The position numbers and the translations under genes are program-made. Source: JAJTHC01 sp044358835 (GTDB taxonomy: Bacteria; Cyanobacteriota; Vampirovibrionia; Vampirovibrionales; JAJTHC01). Taken from it: DNA of 64,000 nt. Under the pieces are notes generated by a model, which was not told the origin of the DNA, made no database searches, and saw only the letters and a program-made list of their open reading frames with translations. Shown piece by piece: positions 25,518 through 33,722 of the stretch (positions are counted from its first letter, which is position 1; each line of letters begins with the position of its first letter). The stretch is taken from assembly GCA_044358835.1 (NCBI GenBank), contig JBIKNF010000004.1, positions 1-64,000 of the forward strand, given 5' to 3'.

Positions 25518-26092
25518 TTAAAATACTGGCGGGACAATTTAAAGGTAGACTCCTTCAAACGCCAAAAGGAAGGGCTGTGAGACCCACCACGGCTCGGGTG
25601 CGTCAGCGCCTTTTTGACGTGTTGGCGTCCTATTGGCCCGATTCAACAGGGGTGGATGCCTTTGCTGGTTCAGGGGCCATTGGCTTTGAAGCCCTTAGTC
25701 GTGGCGCGCGTAAGGTGTATGCCACGGAAACGCACCCACTACACGTCAAACTTATGCAACAAAATGCAGAAACCCTAAAGCTTACGAAAAACGAGTATAC
25801 ACTTGAAAATAAGTCCTTTGAAGCGTGGTGGAAGGCACAATCCAACGACGTGGTGGGGTCTTTAGATTGGGTGTTTTTGGATCCCCCTTATGGCTACGAG
25901 GGTTTAGCAAGCCTTTTGGCGGAACTATTGACGCATTCGGCCTTGGCGGTGGGGACTTTAGTCATTGTAGAACATGGCAACACAAGTCAAGAGAAAGCGG
26001 TGCTAGAAGCCGTTATTAAGCCGTCGTGGGCGAGTGTGTTTCGCGTGCTGGACTGCGGAGATTCGAGCGTGTGGATTTTAGAGAAACGATGA
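25514..26092 (+). CDS. rsmD: 16S rRNA (guanine-966-N2) methyltransferase
   Basis: RsmD methylates G966 of 16S rRNA with SAM. The 192-aa protein matches the family length. Motifs are the N-terminal GQFKGRLLQTPKG, RPTTARVRQRLFDVL, the SAM-binding DAFAGSGAIGFEALSRGA, and the catalytic motif IV DPPY. It overlaps the preceding membrane protein gene by 4 bp. Confidence 0.95.
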   Translation: MIKILAGQFKGRLLQTPKGRAVRPTTARVRQRLFDVLASYWPDSTGVDAFAGSGAIGFEALSRGARKVYATETHPLHVKLMQQNAETLKLTKNEYTLENKSFEAWWKAQSNDVVGSLDWVFLDPPYGYEGLASLLAELLTHSALAVGTLVIVEHGNTSQEKAVLEAVIKPSWASVFRVLDCGDSSVWILEKR

Positions 26093-26173
26093 CCGCACTT
26101 TTTTTATTTGAGGAGGTTTCATGCTTATAAGTGTATAAAATAGCTGCATAGACATTGGCACAAGGATTTTTTC

Positions 26174-28051
26174 ATGATGATGAGCAACGAATATCTGGAT
26201 ACCATGCAGGCGTTTTTTAGAAATCGCCCTCGCTTGAACGACTGGCAACAGCAAAAAGCCGATGAAACTAAGCAAAGCGACGTGTACTATCAAGCCAAAC
26301 CACTTCAACCGCAAGATCAAACCCGTGTCAATCAAAAAGTTGAACGAATTTTAGATGCCACCACCGTCTTGGATCAAGCATCTGAACAAGCCGCCCAAAG
26401 CACTGAAGTGGCGATCGGTAGTGTAGTAGGCTTGGGAACGCTTCCTGTAGTGATGGGCTTAAGCTTGGGTTCCCTTTTCTTAGCCGAAAATGCACTAAAA
26501 AAAGCTAAAAATCCCTTACTTGGGTTGTCTAAATACTTAACAATTCTTGGGGCAGGGGTTATCCCCACCCTTGCTTTAACAGGCTTTTCAGCCATTTGGG
26601 GGGCTCAACAAGAAACACGCGCCTCTCGTATCGCTCGACGCCAAACCCGCCAAGGTGAACTCGCCAACCCCAATCGTTATGCGTTATTCACGGAAGAACA
26701 AAAGCAAATCGCATTACAAAATGCCTCCCACATTTCAAATGAATCCATTGAAGCCGAAGAAAAAGCCAAAAATGATAAAACCGACGGCTTGGGCGGAGCT
26801 TTCCATCAGCTTAAAACGCTCGCAACGGACAAACAGTCCCATGAGCGAGACGAGTTACTCAACAAAGTGAATGAACGCTTAAACAAGCCTAATCAAGCCT
26901 TTTTACCACAGAATGAAAAAGAGTTGAAAGAAGATGCTGCGTTGGTGTCGAACATCACCCGAACGATTAACGATCAAAGTGAATCCTATACGGAAAATGT
27001 GGAAAATGCGTATCAAACCCTTAGCTTAGGATTTTCTTCCCTTGTGGCACTTCCGCTTACCCTAGGCATCACTTATTTACTTAGCAAAACAAAAATCCTA
27101 AAAGAAGGAGATTTTTCAACCAAAGCTCTAGTGGGTCTGGTCACATTTTTGATTCTTGAAATCCCGCTTTTGATGTTGGGAAACAGCTTAGAACGTGACG
27201 GAGCCAGAGTGGCTCGTTGGAAGGCACGTCAGGACATAAAAAATAATCCCAACAGTATGCTCGCCGTGCCTGATGAGGACAAGGCTTCGGTACAAGGCAT
27301 TAAAGATGAAAACTTCAAACCTAAAGGCATTTGGGATAGCTTCAAGCAAGCCTTTACCCTACCTTTTGAGTTTATGAAAGACCATAAAGCGTATCAAGCG
27401 TGGGAAAAAACCGAAGGCATCGAAGAAAAGAAGCGTCGTAAGGCGTTGGATCAAATCCAACTAAGCCCTGAACAACGTGAAAAAGCCAAGCGTTTACAGG
27501 CTCGTACGCATGAAGCCTTTAACTTGACGGATGAATATTCGCAAGACAGCGAAATGATGGAAGCCAGTACAGATACCCTCAAACAAATTGCAGGAGAAAT
27601 TCCGCAATTGGCGTTAATGGCTCCTGCGGTGGCGATAGTGGCAGGGCATTATGTACCTTTGCCTAAGGTCAAATGGCTTGAAGAAGCAGCGAAGACGCAT
27701 GGCATTGAAGTGCCGACAACTGATGTTAAAAAATGGGAACCCTTGCTCACTGATTGGCGTTTAGAAGCCTTGAAAGAATCGAAGCAAGTCAAATGGGTAC
27801 AAAACCAATATAAAGAAATTAACGAAAAAATGGGGAAAGCACTGTTTAATAAGGGACTTCTTTTTCCTATCATAGGGGGGTTAGCTGTTTTACTAGGGCC
27901 GGTTTTATTGCTTAACAGCCTTTTCACACGCTGGCAGAAAGATTCGATGCGGGTGGGCTTGATGCAAGCCGATGACGCCATGAAGCATCCCAACTTTTTT
28001 AAGTTGGACGGCCAAGAAAAGCAACGCCCTCCCAATCCCACCGTGGCTTAA
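26174..28051 (+). CDS. Unknown membrane protein with three-fold internal repeat
   Basis: I do not recognise this 625-aa protein. It appears to be built of three units. Each has hydrophobic segment(s) followed by a basic helix and a loop of the form NP(N)...E-x-K. Unit 1 has segments near 75-97 and 112-135, then ARRQTRQGELANPNRYALF. Unit 2 has segments near 283-305 and 318-337, then ARWKARQDIKNNPNSMLAV. Unit 3 has segments near 480-500 and 573-600, then MQADDAMKHPNFFKL. Long charged helical stretches separate the units. There is no signal peptide. The start is the ATG pair at 26174. Confidence 0.75.
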   Translation: MMMSNEYLDTMQAFFRNRPRLNDWQQQKADETKQSDVYYQAKPLQPQDQTRVNQKVERILDATTVLDQASEQAAQSTEVAIGSVVGLGTLPVVMGLSLGSLFLAENALKKAKNPLLGLSKYLTILGAGVIPTLALTGFSAIWGAQQETRASRIARRQTRQGELANPNRYALFTEEQKQIALQNASHISNESIEAEEKAKNDKTDGLGGAFHQLKTLATDKQSHERDELLNKVNERLNKPNQAFLPQNEKELKEDAALVSNITRTINDQSESYTENVENAYQTLSLGFSSLVALPLTLGITYLLSKTKILKEGDFSTKALVGLVTFLILEIPLLMLGNSLERDGARVARWKARQDIKNNPNSMLAVPDEDKASVQGIKDENFKPKGIWDSFKQAFTLPFEFMKDHKAYQAWEKTEGIEEKKRRKALDQIQLSPEQREKAKRLQARTHEAFNLTDEYSQDSEMMEASTDTLKQIAGEIPQLALMAPAVAIVAGHYVPLPKVKWLEEAAKTHGIEVPTTDVKKWEPLLTDWRLEALKESKQVKWVQNQYKEINEKMGKALFNKGLLFPIIGGLAVLLGPVLLLNSLFTRWQKDSMRVGLMQADDAMKHPNFFKLDGQEKQRPPNPTVA

Positions 28052-28070
28052 TGCCTAATCGTGACACGCT

Positions 28071-28105
28071 AAAAAACACGCCTGCGATGATTTTCGCAGG
28101 CGTGT
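28071..28105 (-). terminator. Strong hairpin between converging genes
   Basis: ACACGCCTGCGA pairs with TCGCAGGCGTGT. On the minus strand it is followed by TTTTTT, so it mainly ends the 28134-29588 transcript. Confidence 0.85.
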
Positions 28106-28133
28106 GGTTCTTTCAGGAGGTGCATTGGGGGAT

Positions 28134-29588
28134 TTATTGCGCATAGCCCGTGTATTGTTGGGGGTATTGTTGATAAGCTGTATTCGGATCATAAGGCGCA
28201 GTATACACAGGGGGGTAAGGATTGTACCCTTGGTAAGGATCATAATTCACAGGCATTGAAGAATACATCGGTTGATAAGGCGTGTAGGCTTGGTAGGGAT
28301 TGTACGTTTGAAAAGAACTATATGCTTGGTAAGGTTCCATGTACCGTTGAGGAGGAGCATACACGGGAGGGTATGGGTTATAGCTCTGGTAAGGATCATA
28401 AGCATTGTAGTAAGGGGGGGTGTATCCGTAATTCGGTTGCACCGCGGCATAAGGGTCTGCATCGCCCGCGATTGGGAAAGAATTATAGTCTGTATTATAG
28501 TTTGGGCTATATCCTGTGTTATATCCTGTGCTAGGAGGCGCATAAGGATTATTATACAAGGGAGGAGCGTAGTCATAATCAGGCGTGGCAGAAGGCGTTT
28601 TAGACCACGTATTGCCTTTATTGACCACATGTAAATCATAGTACTGATTTAAGTACACTGGATCGCTGGTTCCTGCAGCAGCCCGTTCGGTGGCGCCTTT
28701 TCCATCTGCAATGCGGTTGCCCCAGCGGATTTCATTTTCACTTCGCAAGGTGGCGGCATAAGAAGGATCCACGCCCTTGTCTTGCAAGGCTTTAAGTGTG
28801 GCAGGGTCAAAGCGTTCATAGTGCGTTAAGGTAATCGGCACATTTCCTGAATTGCCAGACTTCATTTCAAGCTTTGCCAAGGGATCTTTAGGATCTCCGA
28901 TAATCAATGGGGTCGATGAGTTGGGGTTAAATACCGTGACGTTGCCTTTAGGATCGATATACTTGGTTTGCCCGTCAGAAAGTAAAACACTGTGTTTTTC
29001 GCCCGTTTTCGGGTCAATAATCGTGGCCTTACTTTCAGTGGCCGCAACGTTGTCCTTACGATCGGTGACGTTAATATCTTCATAAAAATTATTAATCACT
29101 AGGCCGTTGTCCGCATACACCCGCACCGCGGTGCCACTGGGGGGGTGAAACGTCCCTTCGTGATTACTGGTGCCAGTGATTTTGTACACTTCAGGATCGC
29201 CCGCGACACCGCCTTCATAGGTGGGTGTTTTGCCAGGGTTGTAATAATAGATTTTGTTGACATTGCTTGAGGTTGATGTTTTAGAAACATCGTCCAATGA
29301 AGCAACAGTGTAATTTTTCCATTGATTCTTGGCATCGGTAAGGGGGAACTTGTTGTAGTACGCATCGGCCACAAAGCCGGTGGCTTGATCTCCTTCAGAG
29401 TTGAGATACACGTTTTTTTGTTGTGGGTAATAAGGCACGTAAGAAGGTGGCGTGTACACAGGGGGTGCATAGTAAATGGGTGCTGATTGAGGAGGAGGAT
29501 TATAAATAGGCAACGGCTGTTGAGGCATATAGGTTTGATAAGGGGTGTAAGGCTGATAGCTTTGAGGGGGAAAGTTATAAAGAGACAT
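28134..29588 (-). CDS. Tyr/Pro-rich repeat protein with central domain
   Basis: I do not recognise this 484-aa protein. Residues 1-65 and about 335-484 are of low complexity with regularly spaced Tyr, Pro and Gln (YQPYTPYQTY, PYQSYNPYPPVY). The middle (about 66-330) is a non-repetitive, beta-looking domain rich in Asp/Asn/Gly (DPKTGEKHSVLLSDGQ, DPKGNVTVFNPNSS). No signal peptide or membrane segment is seen. A structural or self-associating protein is a fair guess. A second Tyr/Pro-repeat protein lies at 38819. Confidence 0.75.
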   Translation of the reverse strand: MSLYNFPPQSYQPYTPYQTYMPQQPLPIYNPPPQSAPIYYAPPVYTPPSYVPYYPQQKNVYLNSEGDQATGFVADAYYNKFPLTDAKNQWKNYTVASLDDVSKTSTSSNVNKIYYYNPGKTPTYEGGVAGDPEVYKITGTSNHEGTFHPPSGTAVRVYADNGLVINNFYEDINVTDRKDNVAATESKATIIDPKTGEKHSVLLSDGQTKYIDPKGNVTVFNPNSSTPLIIGDPKDPLAKLEMKSGNSGNVPITLTHYERFDPATLKALQDKGVDPSYAATLRSENEIRWGNRIADGKGATERAAAGTSDPVYLNQYYDLHVVNKGNTWSKTPSATPDYDYAPPLYNNPYAPPSTGYNTGYSPNYNTDYNSFPIAGDADPYAAVQPNYGYTPPYYNAYDPYQSYNPYPPVYAPPQRYMEPYQAYSSFQTYNPYQAYTPYQPMYSSMPVNYDPYQGYNPYPPVYTAPYDPNTAYQQYPQQYTGYAQ

Positions 29589-29639
29589 AAAAATCGTTCA
29601 CTTTCTACATAGGGTTGAGGAGTTGCATTGAGCTTGCTA

Positions 29640-29783
29640 TAATGTTCGCTATATAAAACGGTCTATGGTCTCTTCGTTGTAGCTACGATTTTTTTGCTTG
29701 GTTATGTAGCCTGTCTACACGCCCGCACAAAAAATCTAAGCTCCTAGAATAGCCTCATAGCCTGTTTCATCTATCGAACATTA
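29640..29783. mobile_element. MITE-like element, subtype 2, inverted copy
   Basis: It begins TAATGTTCGCTATATAAAAC and ends ...CATCTATCGAACATTA (144 bp). It matches 18443-18588 in the opposite orientation along its whole length (shared words CGGTCTATGGTCTCTTCGTT... and ACACGCCCGCACAAAAAA). No flanking duplication remains (CTA versus TGG), so this is probably an older copy. It lies 51 bp upstream of the Tyr/Pro-rich gene's start. Confidence 0.7.
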
Positions 29784-29892
29784 TGGGAATATCTTGGTCT
29801 ATGTGAAAGGTATCGGTGGATGTGAAACGTTGCTTCAATCGCTTGTAACATTCCGTTACGAAACATTGAAAAAGCCACCCTCTAAATGAGTG

Positions 29893-30005
29893 GCTTTACT
29901 CCCTCTCCCTCTGGGAGAGGGTTGGGGTGAGGGTCTTAGGATGCCCATCCATGCTGGTGTTTCCCTCATCCTAGCCTTCTCCCAGAGGGAGAAGGAACAA
30001 GGCAA
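29893..30005. repeat. REP-like inverted repeat, copy 1
   Basis: It begins GCTTTACTCCCTCTCCCTCT, and has the word GAGAGGGTTGGGGTGAGGG. It ends with the imperfect inverse CCCTCATCCTAGCCTTCTCC and GAGGGAGAAGGAACAAGGCA, so the whole unit can fold on itself. A second copy is at 62391. Units of this sequence type (TTGGGGTGAGGG) are known as intergenic repeats in many bacteria. Confidence 0.75.
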
Positions 30006-30034
30006 AATAGACTTTTACGGAGTGTTCTATAATT

Positions 30035-30144
30035 CTTACAACGCTGCGGGCTGATACAAGAACGTGTAGTATTCAATCGCCATACGGTCGCTGTCAAAGT
30101 ACAGAGAAGCAAACTGAATCGCCCGTTGCATCAATTCCGCCCAC
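30035..30144 (-). pseudogene. Duplicated 3' end of the glgP-like gene
   Basis: The 110 bp match 30633-30742 with only two visible differences. They encode the last 36 codons of the phosphorylase-family protein plus its stop, in frame. The match stops exactly at the stop codon of the AT-rich lipoprotein gene (30145). This is a remnant created when the lipoprotein segment was inserted or when the region was duplicated. Confidence 0.9.
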
Positions 30145-30588
30145 CTATATCGCATCAATATTGAAGTGGTATCCATGAATTTTTAATTTCTTACTTTGAT
30201 CCTCACTCAAGCCAACGGTGGTTACAGCCTCTCCTTTTTGAAATTTACCCTTAAATTCAATGCTATAGAAAATTCCCTCAGGGGTATATTGTACTTGAGT
30301 GGTAGCATCATCCCCCTTGTCACGTGTTAAGAATTTTCCTAAATGCTTATTTTGAAATATGAATATTTTTTTATTTTTATCTTTAGTCACTACTTTCTTA
30401 TAGTCGTCTGTAGTTAATTCATTATAAATATCATCGTAGGCTTGATCGTTATATTTTTTGTATAATTGATCTAAAGTAGCATTGATTTCAGGCTCTTTAT
30501 CACCCAGTAGCGAGAAACAACCAGTCAAATTAGTACAAATTAAAATAACCACAAAAACACCTATAATACTTCGTAATTGTTGAATCAT
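30145..30588 (-). CDS. Small AT-rich lipoprotein
   Basis: This 147-aa protein has a lipoprotein signal (IIGVFVVILICTNLTGC, lipobox LTGC). A mature domain of about 123 residues follows, rich in Lys, Asp and Tyr, with a cystatin/NTF2-like feel (DQLYKKYNDQAYDDIYNELT). The family is not recognised. Its base composition is clearly more AT-rich than all its neighbours (AAA, ATA, ATT and TTA codons dominate). It is bracketed by a 110-bp direct duplication of the glgP 3' end. Both signs point to acquisition by transfer. Confidence 0.8.
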   Translation of the reverse strand: MIQQLRSIIGVFVVILICTNLTGCFSLLGDKEPEINATLDQLYKKYNDQAYDDIYNELTTDDYKKVVTKDKNKKIFIFQNKHLGKFLTRDKGDDATTQVQYTPEGIFYSIEFKGKFQKGEAVTTVGLSEDQSKKLKIHGYHFNIDAI

Positions 30589-30632
30589 TATTTCATCCTT
30601 CTGTAATTGAATACGGTAATATACAAAGGGTA

Positions 30633-32246
30633 TTACAAGGCTGCGGGCTGATACAAGAACGTATAGTATTCAATCGCCATACGGTCGCTGTCAAAGTACA
30701 GAGAAGCAAACTGAATCGCCCGTTGCATCAATTCCGCCCACCGTTGAGGGTGATCATAATACGTCGGCAAAACACGGTCTTCAATAATGGTCATCATGCT
30801 TTCATAATCGCGTTGGTGTAATTCTGCATCACTCGCATTACCACTGGTGCCTTCAGGATTGATGATGAAGCCGTTATACTCGTCAAAGGTACCTTCAACC
30901 GCCCAGCCGTCATCCGTAGACATATGCAAAGTTCCGTTAAAATTGGCAGACATCCCTGAAGTGCCTGAGGCTTCCAAGGGGCGCTGAGGCGTATTGAGCC
31001 ATAAATCAGCCCCCCGCTTCATGCGACCGGAAAGTTCCAGTTCGTAACCAGGTAAAATCGCCACACCCTTCATGGTTTTAGAAAGCGCAATCACATGGTT
31101 AAAGGTGTCACGTCCCCACGTGTCTTTGGGGTGAAACTTACCCGCAAACACGATTTGAAGCTTTTTAGAATCCAGCAAACGCTTAATGCGGGCCATGTCC
31201 TTAAAAATGAGATCCGCCCTCTTGTAAGCGGTAAAGCGTCTTGCCCACACAATGGTAAAGACATCAGGATCCAAACTCGTGCCCGCTTCTTGGTTGACGA
31301 ATTCAATGAACTCCTTACGCATGACTTTTTTAGCACTGAGCAGTTCTTCGGCGGTTTTGGCTTGGGCAATACGTTCGTCTTGCCAGTATTTTAAATTGGT
31401 GGCGTTAGTGACAGCGTGAATGTTGCAACGTCCTTGCACCCACTTCCACATATCGGCGGCGACTTCTCCATGAAGTTGAGACACCCCATTGGCGAGACGG
31501 CTTAAACGCAACGCCGCCACCGTCAAAGAAAAATGATCGCCCCCTAAACGGCAGGCTTCATCCCGATGGGTATTGACAAAAAAGCCCGCTTCTAGCAATA
31601 AATCTACAGGGTGAATTTCATTGCCCGCAGGCACAGGCGTATGCGTGGTAAACACAAGCTTTGAACGCACCAAGTCATAGTTATTTCCATAAAGCCTTAA
31701 AAGTTCAAACGCCGCTGGTAAGGCATGGCCTTCATTCATGTGTACGGTGTCATACTTTACGGAAAGAGCCGACAAGGCGCGCACGCCCCCCACGCCCAAA
31801 ATAACTTCTTGAGCCACACGAATACGTTCATCCGCATCATAAAGCTTGTTGGAATAATCTCGCACGTGTTGGGGATTTTCAGGCAAATCAGTGGTTAGGA
31901 AGTAGCACGGGCATGTGCCGAAGGTCTTGGGTTCCAGCAAAAACGGCTTGACTTTGACGAGTTCACCGTAAATGGAAACATCAACCGTCACGCCTGTGTC
32001 AACCAAAAAGTCGTAGGAACGATCGACATACTTAATTTGAATTTCGTTATTTTCGTCGATGTATTGATCCCCATAACCCTGTTTCCAAAGAATGCTCACG
32101 CCCACCATAGGTAAGCCCAAGTTCCCTGCCGAAAGCATGTGAGAGCCTGACAAAAAGCCCAAGCCCCCAGAATAGGTATGAAAACTTTGATCAATCGCCA
32201 TTTCCATGGTGAAGTAGGCCACTTTTTGTAAAAGAGCAAGATGCAT
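30633..32246 (-). CDS. Alpha-glucan phosphorylase family protein (GT35), PLP lysine absent
   Basis: Glycogen/maltodextrin phosphorylases release glucose-1-phosphate from alpha-1,4-glucans using PLP. This is the short type (537 aa). Visible family features are YFTMEMAIDQSFHTYSGGLGFLSG, FTTHTPVPAGNEIHP, WARRFTAYKRADL, and the C-terminal PLEASGTSGMSANFNG. In that last motif the family normally has GMK, the Schiff-base lysine; here residue 433 is Ser. Activity as a phosphorylase is therefore doubtful unless another lysine is used. It is close to sugar ABC genes and malQ. Its last 110 bp are duplicated at 30035-30144. Confidence 0.8.
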   Translation of the reverse strand: MHLALLQKVAYFTMEMAIDQSFHTYSGGLGFLSGSHMLSAGNLGLPMVGVSILWKQGYGDQYIDENNEIQIKYVDRSYDFLVDTGVTVDVSIYGELVKVKPFLLEPKTFGTCPCYFLTTDLPENPQHVRDYSNKLYDADERIRVAQEVILGVGGVRALSALSVKYDTVHMNEGHALPAAFELLRLYGNNYDLVRSKLVFTTHTPVPAGNEIHPVDLLLEAGFFVNTHRDEACRLGGDHFSLTVAALRLSRLANGVSQLHGEVAADMWKWVQGRCNIHAVTNATNLKYWQDERIAQAKTAEELLSAKKVMRKEFIEFVNQEAGTSLDPDVFTIVWARRFTAYKRADLIFKDMARIKRLLDSKKLQIVFAGKFHPKDTWGRDTFNHVIALSKTMKGVAILPGYELELSGRMKRGADLWLNTPQRPLEASGTSGMSANFNGTLHMSTDDGWAVEGTFDEYNGFIINPEGTSGNASDAELHQRDYESMMTIIEDRVLPTYYDHPQRWAELMQRAIQFASLYFDSDRMAIEYYTFLYQPAAL

Positions 32247-32405
32247 AAGGGGTAAATCCTTTCAAACTCTGAATGATTAGTTGGTGATATTCATTCAATT
32301 GTTTTTATAACTTTACTACAGTCTACCTTATCAGATTAAAAAAGTGCAAGCGTCTGGGGAACAAGATACTGTATCAGTGGGACGTCTTCTGCTATACTAA
32401 ACGCT

Positions 32406-33722
32406 ATGCAAATACCACTATTTAAGCGCGCGCTTGCTTTACAAAAAAAGTCGCCCCTTCTAATTTTTTTGGGGGCCTTGTTGGTGAGTAGTTTCGTGTG
32501 GATGCTGTACCAGTCGTGGCACGCCGTTTTAGGGGGCGTGCCAAATGGCAAAACCACCCTAACCCTTAGTGCGTGGGGAACGCTTGAAGAACGACAGACC
32601 TTGCAACGCCAAGTCGAAGCCTTTGAAAAAGCCCACCCCACCCTTGAAGTACACATTCGCCACATGCCTGATTTATACACCCAAGGTTTGCAAATGTTAA
32701 TTGCGTCCAATCAAACGCCGGATGTCATGATGCTCAATAGTTTGGATGTCCAACGCTTCTGCCAAGCAGGCTTGCTTGAAGACGCTTTTTCGCTGATTAA
32801 ACACGAACAAAACGCCTTTTTCCCCACCGCCTTACGCAGTATGACTTCCCCCAACGGCACGCTTTGTGCGGTGCCTCGGGATGTGTCTAATTTAGTGGTG
32901 TATGTCAATCAAGACTTGCTTAAAACATTACCGCGCCATACGCAAGCCTTGTTAAACCCTTCGTGGCACTTAAGCAATTTACCCGCCATCGCTGAAGCTG
33001 TAGCCAACTTGCACCGTCAGCCCAAAACATGGGTGATGAGTTTTTATCAAGCCCCTGCCTTATTTTGGCTACCCTTTGTGTGGAGTGAAGGGGGGGATGT
33101 GTTTAAAAATCAAACGATCCAATTTGACGCGGTTGCAATTCAAGCCTTGGCCCAGTACAAAGCCTTACGCCACAGCCCGCATTTGGCGCCTGATCGTCAA
33201 GAAATAGGCAATACCACCATGAGCGATCTTTTCTTGCAGGGGCGGCTACTGTGCTTGCTGAGCGGTCGATGGACGGTTCCCTTGCTACGAGAAAAGGCGT
33301 CTTTTTCGTGGGATGTGTTGCCCTTTCCTCAAGGCAAGGCGGGTTCTCGTGTGGGGATTGATTCCACAGGCTATGCCGTCAGTCGTCACAGTCCCCATCT
33401 CAAAGATGCACAAGCCCTCACGCGTTTTTTAAGTAGCGCTTCTGCGCAGCAAGCGTGGGTGCATTCGGGTTTAATCGTCCCAGCTCGCAAGGCACTCGCC
33501 ACCCGAGATGCCTTCTTACAACGAGGAAAACTCCCCCAACATGCGGACTATTTTATCACCGCCTTGTCTACAGGGGTGCCGAGTGCTTACCCCAAAACGT
33601 GGACGCACTTAGGTCAATCCCTCAATACGGCCATGGATGCCTATTTCAACACACCTGATTTGTCTTTAGAAGAGGCGCTAAACGGTGTTCAACTTCAAGG
33701 GGCTATGCCTTATGCGTCCTAA
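32406..33722 (+). CDS. Sugar ABC transporter substrate-binding protein
   Basis: The 438-aa protein is a family 1 extracellular solute-binding protein. An N-terminal signal/anchor segment (about 19-40, LLIFLGALLVSSFVWML) is followed by LTLSAWGTLEERQ, VEAFEKAHPTLEV, and later GRWTVPLL and GIDSTGYAVS. There is no lipobox Cys, so it is probably membrane-anchored or cleaved. Context (the GT35 protein and malQ) suggests a maltodextrin or similar ligand (inference). It diverges from the phosphorylase gene and overlaps the permease gene by 11 bp. Confidence 0.88.
   Translation: MQIPLFKRALALQKKSPLLIFLGALLVSSFVWMLYQSWHAVLGGVPNGKTTLTLSAWGTLEERQTLQRQVEAFEKAHPTLEVHIRHMPDLYTQGLQMLIASNQTPDVMMLNSLDVQRFCQAGLLEDAFSLIKHEQNAFFPTALRSMTSPNGTLCAVPRDVSNLVVYVNQDLLKTLPRHTQALLNPSWHLSNLPAIAEAVANLHRQPKTWVMSFYQAPALFWLPFVWSEGGDVFKNQTIQFDAVAIQALAQYKALRHSPHLAPDRQEIGNTTMSDLFLQGRLLCLLSGRWTVPLLREKASFSWDVLPFPQGKAGSRVGIDSTGYAVSRHSPHLKDAQALTRFLSSASAQQAWVHSGLIVPARKALATRDAFLQRGKLPQHADYFITALSTGVPSAYPKTWTHLGQSLNTAMDAYFNTPDLSLEEALNGVQLQGAMPYAS

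Noticed and set aside
30145..30588. Whole prophage or integrative island at the glgP end
   Set aside because: Only one gene and a 110-bp duplication are present; no integrase or phage gene.
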